A stretch of 64,000 nt of DNA from Symbiodinium microadriaticum. Its lineage: Eukaryota; Sar; Dinophyceae; Suessiales; Symbiodiniaceae. The notes under the pieces were generated by a model. The model did no database searches. It had not been told where the DNA came from and saw only the letters and a program-made list of their open reading frames with translations. Location of the stretch: contig LSRX01000327.1 of assembly GCA_001939145.1 (NCBI GenBank), positions 475,764 to 539,763 of the forward strand, given 5' to 3'. Both the position numbers and the translations under genes were made by a program. Positions within the stretch are counted from its first letter, which is position 1; each line of letters begins with the position of its first letter. Below are positions 11,105 to 21,900 of this stretch, in pieces.

Positions 11105-12130
11105 TTAGATAAATAAATAATTCATCATAAAATCATCATTTCTGTCATCATCGAATCATCATCGGAATCATCATCGAATCATCCTCTGCCCCACCACTCA
11201 TCCTTGTATTATCCTCGCGCTCCCAGGCGCCGTAGAGCAGCATCGAGGCGACAACAAAACTTGCTAGCAGGTAGCGGCTAACGGCGGCTATCTACCTGGC
11301 TGGGCTGCGCTGCAATTGCTACACTGCTACACTGCAAGGCTACAATGGCTAGAGAGCAACAACCGCTACCGCTACCAGGCTGCCACTGCAAATCACCGTC
11401 AAGGAACGCCCAGGCCCTTTCGCGGGACCCATGGAAAAGCCGAATGGCACCGGGGCCCCGGGGCCCGAGGATGATTCAACGATGATTTTTGCATGAAGGA
11501 TAATTTGAGGATGATTGCGAGGATGATTCGAGGATGCGAGGATGATTCGAGGATGATTGCGAGGATGATTCGAGGATGATTGCGAGGATGATTCGAGGAT
11601 GATTCGAGGATGATTGCGAGGATGATTCGAGGATGATTCGAGGATNCCCGCCCCCGGCCCCCGTCCGGACCCTCCCCCTCCATTCCCTGCCTCTCCTTCC
11701 CCCTGCCCCCCGCTAGTGGAGGCAAGGATGCTTCGAGGCCGTGGCTCGTCCGGGTCATCATCACCGAATCATCCTCGAATCTTCCTCGTTCAAATCTGGC
11801 ATACCAGAATCATCCTCGCATCTATCCTCTCCCGAAATGCGTTTCCTTGAATCATCTCGCGGCGGGGGCGCTTTCTCGTGACCAGGCGCGCACGCGCGCC
11901 CGCTTGCCCGCTTCTTCCAAGGCCCTGTGCTGCACACACGGACAAGTAAAACGTCCTGCAGTTGCTGGGGAAGATACGATGCTTCGACTTATTGATGGGG
12001 ATGATTCGTTGATGATAACTACGGCGGCAAACTATGGACGAGGATGATTTTTTGATGATGATTTGAACAATGATGAAAACAATGATGGTTGCGACGATGA
12101 TTCGAGGATGACCGGAACGATAGTTTTTTG
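11105..12130. repeat. GATGATTC/GAATCATC minisatellite in alternating orientation
   Basis: Four blocks share a core of GAGGATGATTC. Blocks at 11105-11190 and 11755-11850 carry the complement (GAATCATCCTCG) and blocks at 11468-11645 and 11995-12120 carry the forward form. One N at 11646 sits at the end of the densest block. The alternating orientation means the blocks can pair with each other. Confidence 0.85.
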
Positions 12131-13794
12131 ATGAATTAATTCATTTAGGCTATGCCAGTGTCTCCACGCAAGAATCTCTTAATTGTAAGGACGCCTGGAC
12201 TCCGCCTGGACTCTACTTGCCTCTACTTAGGGGTACTCTACTGTTCAGGCATCGCTACAAAGAGACAAGGAGCCATACAAATTCTTGGGATGAATCGCTG
12301 ACCTTCACCCAGCTGCCCTCAGAGTTCGCAATCAAACCACCCCTTCTACAGCCCAATAGAGGAATCTTTGCACGCACAGCTTTCCGGCCGTGATCCACAC
12401 AACAGGCAAGGGCCATCAAACCCCGAGCCCTACATGGAGTAGTTGGAGTAGTTTTACTATTGAGGACACCTTCTCTTGCTTGTCCTTGTACTGGAGATAC
12501 CATCATGTCGGGTTTGTATTAGAGTCCCTCATTTCCTGAGCCTCAAGTCTCACGCGCCACGCGCATGGGAACTACATGGGCCCAGTGCTGGCGCGGCTAC
12601 GCGGGGGGAAGACAGACATGACGGAGGAGCATACAGGCTCTTAGGGTTTGGTTTATGTGAATAGGGCCTGTTTCCATGTGCTCAGACATATGTTGTTGAC
12701 AAGAAAATGTTCCTACGGTGCCCAAGGCGAGAGAAATGCATCAGCCATGCGCGACAGTTGTTCGTTGTCATATTTATTGACTTAGACGTAGGTCCGTAGG
12801 TTTCGTTGGTGTTGATGCTGAGTTGCAGAAGGGTCCAAATGGTGTTTGTCAGCCTGGATCTGTGGACTTGTCTTACCGGCTTCTCAGCTCAGGCTACTGG
12901 ATGTGTGAATGCCGTGTCTCCCACAACTTCTTCGTGCGGACTTTGGGCAAGCGTCATAGCCGCATTTTGGTCGGAGCATCTTCGTGCCCCTCGCAGATCG
13001 CAGCCGGTCACCGTTGCAAGAGTTTCGGTACCTACTCTCTAACCCCTAGACACCAAAAGACAGGCATTTCAGATACAATGGCGACGATGCGGAATTCCTG
13101 TTTGAGTTCGGCGATGAGCTTCGGGAATTGGGTGCTGAGGCCCCCGAAGACTGCTTTCCACGTGTCAGTGTGCTTCAAAAAAATAACATAGCTGCAGGAT
13201 GTTCTGCCCGACTAGCTTTTGGTTTGAAGTGCCTAGTACTCGTCAGATCGATTGTTGTCAAGGGCGGCGGGGCCGGGCGTAGGGTCTTCGAGGAAGTGTG
13301 GTTCGGACCCGAAGGGGTTGCTGAGTCATTCAGAGAGGCACAGTCCGGCGACGACCGGTCGAGTTCCGCTGCTGACAGGCGCAGACGATCTTGGAGGAAC
13401 TGAGACGTCAGAGAGAGGAGGGGGCCACGACCCACTACGATGCTAAAAGCGTTTTTGTTTCTACAAGTGTGTGTTGACAATTGCTTGTTTTAAGGTTTTG
13501 CATACAAGTTATACGGGGCTGGTTGGTGAACCCTTCGAGAGGTATGCCTCCGGGCTCAGGGCTTCAGGGCGCCGTCTTTAACATCCAGAGGCTGTCCCTT
13601 TCAAACACCTCAGGATGAGCGTTGAGGGTTTTCGGGTTGATACTTCAGGGCTTTTAGGTTTTGCAAGTGTCTAACTGGAGGGTCACGGCCCCTTGCAGTT
13701 TATAGAGTCTGAATGTCAGAGTCTAGCCAGAGAACCAGATCCTTTACCGCTTTCTTGTCGCCCTGGAACCCCATAGGGCCTGCAACCCCGCTGC

Positions 13795-13912
13795 CCCTAC
13801 ATGGGTAGTTCTCTCAATTAGGGCCCCTTTTTAGGCCCCCAAAACAATACGTCACCCTTGTAAACAGGACCCTACAAGGGACCCTAATTTAGAGAGCTAC
13901 CTACATAGAGGG
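13795..13912. mobile_element. Foldback/MITE-like element, family A, copy 1
   Basis: Terminal inverted repeats of about 35 bp. The left end contains GGGTAGTTCTCTCAATTAGG and the right end contains the complement of TAGCTCTCTAAATTAGGGTC. The interior of about 45 bp is unrelated. Two further copies are at 31801 and 62977. There is no coding capacity. Confidence 0.85.
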
Positions 13913-14559
13913 TCTGAATCTTGGGGACCCCTTTTTGGAATAGGGTTTTGCATTCACCTAAGGTATGACTCACGGTATGACTGTAAAAGGACTTAAAGGA
14001 CTCTGAGAGCTTCCCCCGGGCATCCCAGGTCTGGAAACCCCCTCAAGCCCACGACGAGCCACGACCATGTAACTCGCACTGAGCGTAGCCGCCCTCACCC
14101 TAAATCCAAAGCCCAAATCCAAGACCCTATAAACCCTGGAAGTCCTAGAAATCCTGAGCCCCAATACAGCCTCAAACGCTGAACCCTAAACCCTACAACC
14201 CCCCACAACCCATGCGTTCCCCTATACCACACCACCCCCCCCCTCAAAGCAAAACCTCAGCTCCGACTCCACTTTTTGTTAGGCCTCCCTGTTATAGTTC
14301 TACTACAATAGTCTGTAAAATACGATCCTTGTTTCATAATGTACTATATATGCCATCATATACTATAATCACCATACTCTAAACCTACACTACTCGAAAA
14401 CGACTATCATGTATGAGTTTAATCACCCTACTATACTTTGCTCTGGCCTACTCGACTTGTAGTCCAACACCGGGGACACCGCAGGAGCGCCTCCGCGCCC
14501 CCGAGAAGTCCCTGGAGCGAGCTCGGCGCATCGCCCAGGTGGAGGGCACCGTGTTTGCT

Positions 14560-14674
14560 TAGGGTTCAGGGATTTAGGGTTTAGGGGCTTCGGGAAGTAG
14601 GGGCTTTAGGGCTTAGGGGGTTTAGGGTTTAGGGGGTTCAGGGGTTGGGGTTTAGGGGCTTTAGGGCTTAGGGG
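14560..14674. repeat. Degenerate TTTAGGG telomere-like tract abutting the gap
   Basis: Runs of TTTAGGG, TTTAGGGG and GGCTTAGGGG are broken by the N gap at 14675. The repeat probably explains why assembly failed here. Confidence 0.8.
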
Positions 14675-15347
14675 NNNNNNNNNNNNNNNNNNNNNNNNNN
14701 NNNNNNNNNNNNNNNNNNNNNNNNNNNNNNNNNNNNNNNNNNNNNNNNNNNNNNNNNNNNNNNNNNNNNNNNNNNNNNNNNNNNNNNNNNNNNNNNNNNN
14801 NNNNNNNNNNNNNNNNNNNNNNNNNNNNNNNNNNNNNNNNNNNNNNNNNNNNNNNNNNNNNNNNNNNNNNNNNNNNNNNNNNNNNNNNNNNNNNNNNNNN
14901 NNNNNNNNNNNNNNNNNNNNNNNNNNNNNNNNNNNNNNNNNNNNNNNNNNNNNNNNNNNNNNNNNNNNNNNNNNNNNNNNNNNNNNNNNNNNNNNNNNNN
15001 NNNNNNNNNNNNNNNNNNNNNNNNNNNNNNNNNNNNNNNNNNNNNNNNNNNNNNNNNNNNNNNNNNNNNNNNNNNNNNNNNNNNNNNNNNNNNNNNNNNN
15101 NNNNNNNNNNNNNNNNNNNNNNNNNNNNNNNNNNNNNNNNNNNNNNNNNNNNNNNNNNNNNNNNNNNNNNNNNNNNNNNNNNNNNNNNNNNNNNNNNNNN
15201 NNNNNNNNNNNNNNNNNNNNNNNNNNNNNNNNNNNNNNNNNNNNNNNNNNNNNNNNNNNNNNNNNNNNNNNNNNNNNNNNNNNNNNNNNNNNNNNNNNNN
15301 NNNNNNNNNNNNNNNNNNNNNNNNNNNNNNNNNNNNNNNNNNNNNNN
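14675..15347. other. Assembly gap (673 N) followed by poly-G
   Basis: Unknown bases, followed by an uninterrupted G run to 15366. The minus-strand frame that spans the gap is not a gene. Confidence 0.99.
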
Positions 15348-15602
15348 GGGGGGGGGGGGGGGGGGGTGGGGAAGAGGGACCAATGTAGATTTGGGATACT
15401 GCAATGGTATTTCCTTATAGTCCTTACATGGTTGTAGCACTAGAGTATGGTATTGCGCAAAACCCTTTTCCAAGGATTAGGCCCCTATGTAACTATGTAT
15501 TAGAAAGATTAGGGAGCACGTACGAGCCAAGATCCGCAGGAAGTTGTGTGAATCGTGGAGTGGGTGAACGTCCCACCATAGACAGAACACAAACCTGTGT
15601 CA

Positions 15603-15743
15603 AAACATGTGCCCGATTTCGCCGTGCTGGACGGCTGAGGAAGCTTTCCGAGAAATGGTGGCCGAGCTGCAGCCACTAAGCATCCACTGGCTGCAGTTGG
15701 CCGGGATCCAGGATCTCCATGAAATTCGAAGTTCGAAGATGTG
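15603..15743 (+). CDS. Exon-like fragment with stop, unknown protein
   Basis: A plus frame open from about 15570 reads a protein-like peptide (CWTAEEAFREMVAELQPLS, then HWLQLAGIQDLHEIRSS) to a TGA at about 15743. The amphipathic helical pattern and normal composition differ from the spacer. It may be the 3' exon of a gene whose other exons lie in or before the gap. No family is recognised. Confidence 0.35.
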
Positions 15744-16029
15744 AAATGCACTAGGGAACCCTAGGAGCAGGGGAGACTGCTCCCATTCGTTTTCGCAAAC
15801 AATTATGTGCAGTGCGAATTTGGCTGTGAGCTGGACACACGCAACCTGGACAGAAGGTATTGCCTCTGCTTGAAAACTTGAATTGGACGCCGTTGGATAA
15901 GCTGTGCGCGCTAATGGACGGTTCTATTTGGCTCCAGCTTAATTGGTAATGAAATGACAAGCGATGTTGAATGATCGTTTGCAAGAATCCGGGCTGTGTT
16001 TATGACGCGCCCAGAATCACTCATACAGC

Positions 16030-16145
16030 TGCTATTATGATATGTCATATCATATTATATTATATCATACTATATTATTATACTATATTATTTTAATATA
16101 TATATATATATATATTTATATATATTTATTTATTTATTTATATTA
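16030..16145. repeat. AT-rich microsatellite
   Basis: ATATT, AT and TATT repeats. Read on the minus strand this A/T tract lies downstream of the retrotransposon's last ORF and could mark its 3' end or an A-rich tail. About 185 bp of spacer-like TTTAGGG sequence separates the two, so this is only a possibility. Confidence 0.8.
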
Positions 16146-16868
16146 TTGCTCTAAGTCGTCCTTTCTGCCTGCAAGCTGAGGAAACCGGGCAGCGGAGCTG
16201 CCGCCCGCCTGAAGTCCCGCAAGCTCGTGCAAGAGCTCCTCGGCCTTTGCAGTTCGCCGGGGCGGGGAAGAAAGGGGTTTAGGGATTAGGGGAGTTTTGG
16301 GTGTAGAGTTTAGGGTCAAGTTTCTCGACTTGGATTGCGAGAATGGTTGCTTAGCGAAGCCATCGCAAGTTCTACGAACATCAAATACAGTATAGCATGT
16401 TTAGTAACTACACAAATCAACAAACAAAGCTTGTACACGTACTCACTCACACTCGCCGCAAGAGGAAGTCGTCTCGCGTTGCGATGGCAGCTTCAAGCTG
16501 GCAGCACAATTGGCTGCGCACTTTGTTAGTGCCCTCTTCACATCTACTGCTGCCTTGGGATCACTGAAAGACAGTATTAGGGAAAAGATTGTGACCATGC
16601 TAAAACCCGAATCAATATGCGATGACACCAATAAGGAATCAGACTCGAACCCGATGGCAGGCCCTGGTGGCGTGTCCGCCCATGAACAAAGGGCCTGCGC
16701 CTCCCAAGGAGCATTAAATCGCCCCGAGGGGCCACTGCAAAAGTTGCATCCTCAGAGCTGTTCAATGTTGTGCAAACGATGGGTAAAGACTACACAGAAC
16801 ATCCTAAAAATGGTATGACTACAGAGCTCATGGAGGAATGGCATGCTCCTGGAGAGCCTAACACAATG

Positions 16869-17726
16869 TCAGCACTTGCGAAGTATAAAAATATAGGAGT
16901 TCTGCTGTACCATGTTCACGTCAGCTACAGAGGCGGGTTGTGCACGCACATTGTCATCCGTAATGCTGACAATTCGCCCAGTCTCGTACAGGGCTGTGCG
17001 GTAATGCCCATGGAGCAGTGAGTCGCCGAGATGAAAAATGGTTGCCGCTAGCTGGTACCTGGTAGGAGTAGTTTGCAATGTGTCCCCCACGAAACTAGGG
17101 ATGTAGACAGCTGCACTAACCTGCACGGGTGCGTACACTTTGCGGCCCTGCGCATCGAAGCGGCTCACTTGTACGGGCAGCCAATTAGGCTCAGACAGCA
17201 TGGCATGACGGGATGCCTGATTTCTCCATTGAATGATTAATTTCTGGAGACTTATGGGCACATTTAAGGTGGGGGTGTCTTGGCTGTCGGGAGGCTGCAT
17301 AGCAATCAGCGGCGTTGTCACAGTCAATGGCCACAGAGTTCCCTGATCCATTACCTGGGCGGCGCCAGAGGCAACGGTCTGGCGTGCATGCCAGCGATCA
17401 GAGGCATGACCAACTGCAATCCGTGGTGCAATGAACTGCAAAAATTCGCCAACATCATGCTGTCTATCTGGCTCCTGCCAGGAGTGCACCACCCTTGACC
17501 AAGCCCTGTGATCCCACAACCTAACGGCTCTACGACTGGTTTCATGTGGCAGGAGCGGCCTTGCAAGCCATCTCAAAAAGCGGCTCAGGCCGTAGTCTGC
17601 GCATGCGATACCTTGCGGGGAGCCAGCGGCCGCCCAAAGGATTGAGTGCACCGTTGTGTTGGCGTAACAGTGGTTTGAGGAATTCTCTAAAACCAGTCCC
17701 TGAACTGCTTGCGCCTGAGCACTCAC
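16869..17726 (-). CDS. Ubiquitin-specific-protease-like (peptidase C19) domain at the 3' end of the LINE
   Basis: The 285 residues carry both signature boxes of the ubiquitin C-terminal hydrolase fold. The Cys box near the start is LENSSNHCYANTTVHSIL, with candidate nucleophile Cys20 in the typical N-x4-CY-x-N context. The His box near the end is LAATIFHLGDSLLHGHYRTA, with candidate His241, followed by TDDNV (candidate third residue Asp257/258) and a closing NSYIFILRK strand that matches the usual AYILFY end. A DVGEFLQF segment near residue 90 resembles the DAHEFL motif of the family. At about 285 residues it is a minimal domain without the zinc-ribbon Cys pairs. The frame begins at GTG overlapping the previous frame's stop (TTGTGAGTG), so it may be made by fusion, reinitiation or a -1 shift. 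All apparent catalytic residues are present, so activity is possible but unproven. It is the last open frame of the retrotransposon and on the same strand. Confidence 0.8.
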   Translation of the reverse strand: MSAQAQAVQGLVLENSSNHCYANTTVHSILWAAAGSPQGIACADYGLSRFLRWLARPLLPHETSRRAVRLWDHRAWSRVVHSWQEPDRQHDVGEFLQFIAPRIAVGHASDRWHARQTVASGAAQVMDQGTLWPLTVTTPLIAMQPPDSQDTPTLNVPISLQKLIIQWRNQASRHAMLSEPNWLPVQVSRFDAQGRKVYAPVQVSAAVYIPSFVGDTLQTTPTRYQLAATIFHLGDSLLHGHYRTALYETGRIVSITDDNVRAQPASVADVNMVQQNSYIFILRKC

Positions 17727-17998
17727 AACGCCTGGATGAGACGGTCCAGATGCTTGGCGAGCGGTGACCGTCCCGGTTTGGCAGGACGAGCCGTCCCGCC
17801 GATTAAGTGCCAGATCGAATTGCGGGAGAGCCGGCCCATAAGGGTGAACATCTGGTGGGCCTCCTGCGTGCGGTTCTGGGCCACGAGGGAGAAGGGGATG
17901 ATGTCCGCTCCCAGGCTCTCCGACGTCATTCTGCGCAGGGCGTGGAAGCGCCCCACGACATTCGATACTTCAGTGTCTTGACTGACAGCACCGCCTCC
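17723..17998 (-). CDS. Linker segment of LINE polyprotein, joining charged region to protease-like domain
   Basis: About 91 codons in the same frame as ORF2, entered after a TGA at 18001-17999. The peptide (SNVVGRFHALRRMTSESLG, then MFTLMGRLSRNSIWHLIGG, then LAKHLDRLIQAL) reads smoothly into the end of the preceding frame and is followed by the protease-like frame. The match in character on both sides of the frame changes argues that all pieces were once one protein. No domain is recognised. Confidence 0.6.
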   Translation of the reverse strand, partial: GGGAVSQDTEVSNVVGRFHALRRMTSESLGADIIPFSLVAQNRTQEAHQMFTLMGRLSRNSIWHLIGGTARPAKPGRSPLAKHLDRLIQAL

Positions 17999-18945
17999 TC
18001 ATACTCCAATGGCTGCGCCGCCGCCTTGATGTGCTGGCGGGTCGAGTGATCCCATTGCAGATACACATACGTTGATCCCTCGATCAGACCCTTGGCTCGC
18101 GCTTTGGCCATCAAGTCCTGATCCTCCTCCAGGGCTTCCAGCTTCATCAGCAAGGCACTGAAGAGGTTGTGGAGGAGGATTTTCCGCATCGGATTGGTGA
18201 GGGAGGTCGGCTGTTCTTGCTTCATCCGGTTCCATTCCACAGCTGTGTCGTACAGCTGTTGCGTGATCGCGAACTCGTTGCCGGTCGCCTCCGTTTGGAG
18301 GAATAGGATATATTCCATATCCAAGTGTATCACTCCCAATGCATCCTCCATGCGGAGAGACAATCTCCCCATGGCTTTCACAGCCTCTTTGAGCTCCTTG
18401 AGCTCTCTGGCCTCCCGGGTCTCGGACCGCTCGTCCTGTCCGCCTTCGCGATCCCGTCGGCGCGCAGGCCATTGCTGATAGCCTCCCTGTCGTCGCCAGC
18501 CTTGCTGATGAGGGTTGTTCCGGGTGCCCTGCTTGGCCCAATTTGCCGTCGTGGCTCCACTGGGCGCCGCCTTGGGCGCAGTCTGCGGGTTCGTCGCCAG
18601 AGTTGGCGCCGGTGCTGTCTCGGCGGCCCGGCCTTTTCCTGTGAAGGCTTCCTTTATGTTGTGGTCCGCCTTGTCGCCCTTGGCCTCGCCCTTGGCCCAT
18701 TTTGGCGGGGTCTCCTGATGCCCCGTCGATGGCGCTGCATGCTTTTTCTCGCGGTCTACCTCCATGTCCGGATTCAGTGCATGGTCCTGCGTCGGGGTCC
18801 CGCTGCCCGTCGTGGTGGAGCCCTGGGAGGGAACTTCCGCTAGAGGCTGCTGGAGGGCTGCTGGCCGCTTCATGTAGGCCCCAAACAGGTCGAACTCCTT
18901 GCGAGCCTCCTGCAGTTCTTCCGCCATCTCGGTCATAGAGCACAC
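17926..18945 (-). CDS. Charged, helical linker region of LINE polyprotein (frame +1 to ORF2)
   Basis: About 340 codons. The N-terminal part is a Glu/Lys-rich helix (MAEELQEARKEFDLFGAYMK). A Pro/Ala/Thr/Gly-rich disordered section follows, then Arg/Gln/Gly-rich sequence (QQGWRRQGGYQQWPARRRD) that could bind RNA, then a coiled-coil-like segment (ARELKELKEAVKAMGRLSLR) and a more globular end. The frame opens at GTG/ATG inside the last codons of the zinc-finger region of ORF2. ORF2's own frame stays open beneath it to 17999, but there it reads as low-quality shadow sequence. The best reading is that translation moves +1 near 18950 and -1 near 18000. No known domain is recognised. Confidence 0.65.
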   Translation of the reverse strand: MCSMTEMAEELQEARKEFDLFGAYMKRPAALQQPLAEVPSQGSTTTGSGTPTQDHALNPDMEVDREKKHAAPSTGHQETPPKWAKGEAKGDKADHNIKEAFTGKGRAAETAPAPTLATNPQTAPKAAPSGATTANWAKQGTRNNPHQQGWRRQGGYQQWPARRRDREGGQDERSETREARELKELKEAVKAMGRLSLRMEDALGVIHLDMEYILFLQTEATGNEFAITQQLYDTAVEWNRMKQEQPTSLTNPMRKILLHNLFSALLMKLEALEEDQDLMAKARAKGLIEGSTYVYLQWDHSTRQHIKAAAQPLEYEEAVLSVKTLKYRMSWGASTPCAE

Positions 18946-21900
18946 GCTGTCCTAAGTCGCGAAGGGTGGCGTGCCGTCCTAGGAGGTGTCCTATCATCCA
19001 CAACACCGGGCATGCTTTTAGGTGCAAACTGGGCCTCGAAAAGTTTGCTTCACCACACCACTGGCAAGGCTTGAGCAGGCCGCTGCGCTTTTGAGCCCAC
19101 GCTTCTACATCGGGTTGCAGGTCACGGATGGCTGGGTGCATCTTGACAGCATGTCTGGACAAGTAGGCTGGACGGGTGACCTTCTGAAAACATTCAGGGC
19201 AGTGGTTGAGGGTTTGGCTGTCCCGAATAACACGACACAGTTTGCGCACATCACCTTGCTGGGCTAGGTCCTGAATGTCAGGCCTATGGAACAAGGGAAC
19301 AGGGTCCGGCTCCGCCAGAGCCACTGTCACCTCCTTGTCGGCTGTTGGCGCGGACGCCCCAAGTTCGACTAAGGCCGCAGGTTGTGAGAATTGCTGCACT
19401 TGGCCGGAGGGAGCGGCTGATCGACCATCAGGTGGGACTCTTGTGTCATGTTGTGATGTGTTGTCGGGGCCCGACCACATTGGGCAGGCATTCTGACTGA
19501 AGTGTCCCATGAACTGCGGCCAGCCGTAAAATTTTTTGAGACAAAATCTGCATTGCGGCAGACCTCCCTTGGCAAACTTGCGATAAACATCTAAGCGCCT
19601 GTTCTTAATTGTGGGGTTGGGCTCATGTCTTGGTTGTGCATCGGGGTGTTGTTTGCCAATGTGTACTTTTAGTGCGTGCTTGCTGGGGAAGGACTGGCCA
19701 CAGATTTGACAGTGACTGCGCACCCGGATGATCTGTGTTACCTCAGTAAGAACCCCTGGCTGCGAAGGCTGGTCATGGTGCAAGCTGAAGCTCATAAGCA
19801 GCACGGACCACCACTGGTGCACTCTGGACGGCTGAAGACTGCCTAAAGAAAGGCGGCATTGAGACACTCGCTGTGCACAGTGCTCCTGCATCCAGATTAG
19901 CGGATCTTTGACCTTAAGACGCACAAGCAGTTGTGCGTTCGTTTCATGTGACACATGCGCAGGGCTTCGCGCTACCAGCCTAAGCTGGCGAAGGATGCCA
20001 GCATGGAATTTCTGAGCACTGAGTCTGTCAAGCCCCACTGCCGTGATGCCGTAGGCTGCGACTGACCACACACAAGACTTCCACAAAAGTACCCTTTTGT
20101 GCAGGGGAACCAGCTTATGTTGTAGTAGGTCTTGTAAGCGGTGCATGGCGGTCCATGATAACTGAAGCCTGTGTTGCATAGTGGAGCGCTCAAAAAGATG
20201 GTATCCTATTTTTACTCCAAGGTAGTCGTGGGTGCGGCGGAGTGGCAGCGTGACTGTGCTGCTGGGAGTTCGCACGCTGAGGACGCGTTCTCCACGCACT
20301 TTAGCAGTAAAGGTCTTCAACATACTAGCTGCCTTGGAACCTTTGATGGCTAGTAAAGCCACCGTCTTGCCTAAGGACACATCCATGCCAAATGATTTGA
20401 GGTCGTCAATAATACGTGGTATCATTTGACATGCCTGTCGACATTCTTGTTCAGTGTCGAACTCCCAGTGCACATGAAAATCATCCGCATAGCTGGTCTG
20501 AGCATCGGCAGGAATGTACTCACTCAATTTGTGATGTATGAGGAGTGTGAAGGCAATCCATAACAATGGAGATAACCCACATCCTTGCCTGACCCCTCTA
20601 CCCATTCCGACCGAAACCGATTGCTGATGTCTGCTGATGATGATCCTAGCCTGGTCGTGGATGTATAGCACTAGAGTGATGAGTTCCTCGTCTGCTCCAA
20701 CCCTTTCAAGCGCAGTTCTGAGCAGGCGTCTCGGAAGCCTGTCGTACGCTTTGGTAAGGTCTAACGAGAGCTGCAACCCTCCTATGACCTTATAGGAGGA
20801 AGCTCTAGAACCAGTTCTCCAGGCATTTCTATGTTGACCCTGCAAGGCTTCCCGAACACGCATGCAGTGGGACATCACCCTGTCAATCGCATCCGCACAT
20901 TGGCGAGCCGGAATGTATGCGAACTGGGGCACAGACTGTGCAGCCTGTGTAATGAGTGGACGTAAACGCTTTGCCGCAATACGTGCCAATATTTTTGCCT
21001 CTGCTGGCAATAGGTTTATCGGACGCAGATTGGCAGGGCAATTCGGCTGCTTGCCTGGCTTGGCAAGCAGAGCAAGATGGGAATCATGCCATTTCGGCGG
21101 GAAGTGCATGGGTCCGGCTTTAAGGTATTTACCAAAAGTCGCTGTTAGGCTGGGGCCTATCTGCGGGGCAGCTAACTTCCACAGTGCTGCGGGAGCATGT
21201 CCAGGGGGTAGGGCCTTGCGTGGAGGCAGGCTCCGGAGGGCCTCATCCACCTCCCATCTGTCGACTACGATTGGCACTAGCAAAGAGTGCTGCGGCGGCA
21301 GACAATCTTCGTCCTGAAATAGATCCCGGAAGTATGTACGTAGGCAGGCCATTTCGTCCTGTTCGCTCATGAGATGGCCGTCTGGTGTGCGGAAATGTAT
21401 AGAACGCCGGGGTGCGCGGGGGCGAATACGTTTGACTAAGATTTGCAGTGCACTAAGACCTTTGCCATCGAGGGCCTGGGCTTCTGTTACAAGGTCATCT
21501 ACCTGTTGTTGCTTCCTCTGCTTGACCCTACTGCGCAGTTGCTTGTCTTGCCGTCTAAAAGTCGTCAGCGCACGCCATAATTGGAAAAGGGGGCGCAGCT
21601 TGAGGACCATTCTGGGCTGTGCACGTAATATATTGCTGGCACTGGCTTCGACAACATGCCAAACAAGAGGTGCTAGGTACTGGGCAGTTGTTGCCTGACA
21701 GGTTCTGAGATGTTGCTTGGCCGCCCAGAAGGATCGGAGCGACACCTCTGCAGTGCATGGCGGCTGCCGTGACTTGGCCTTCGGTTGCGCACGGCACTGC
21801 TGCCAGGCTTTGTGCAGGCATGTGTCCAGATCTTCCGTATCTTCTGTGGCCAGAAGTTGGCTAACGGTGTGTTGGAATTGGGCTGCAAGGGCAGGTTGTT

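Noticed and set aside
12823..13191. 122-codon plus-strand frame
   Set aside because: Cys/Ser-rich with no motif, overlapped by other open frames and without splice signals; not supported as a gene.
14661..15473. 270-codon minus-strand open frame
   Set aside because: It is almost wholly N bases of the assembly gap; only a handful of real codons exist at each end.
18167..18938. Plus-strand frames of 70-170 codons
   Set aside because: They are antisense shadows of the charged linker region of the retrotransposon; composition is Arg/Ser/Leu-rich as expected for reverse frames.
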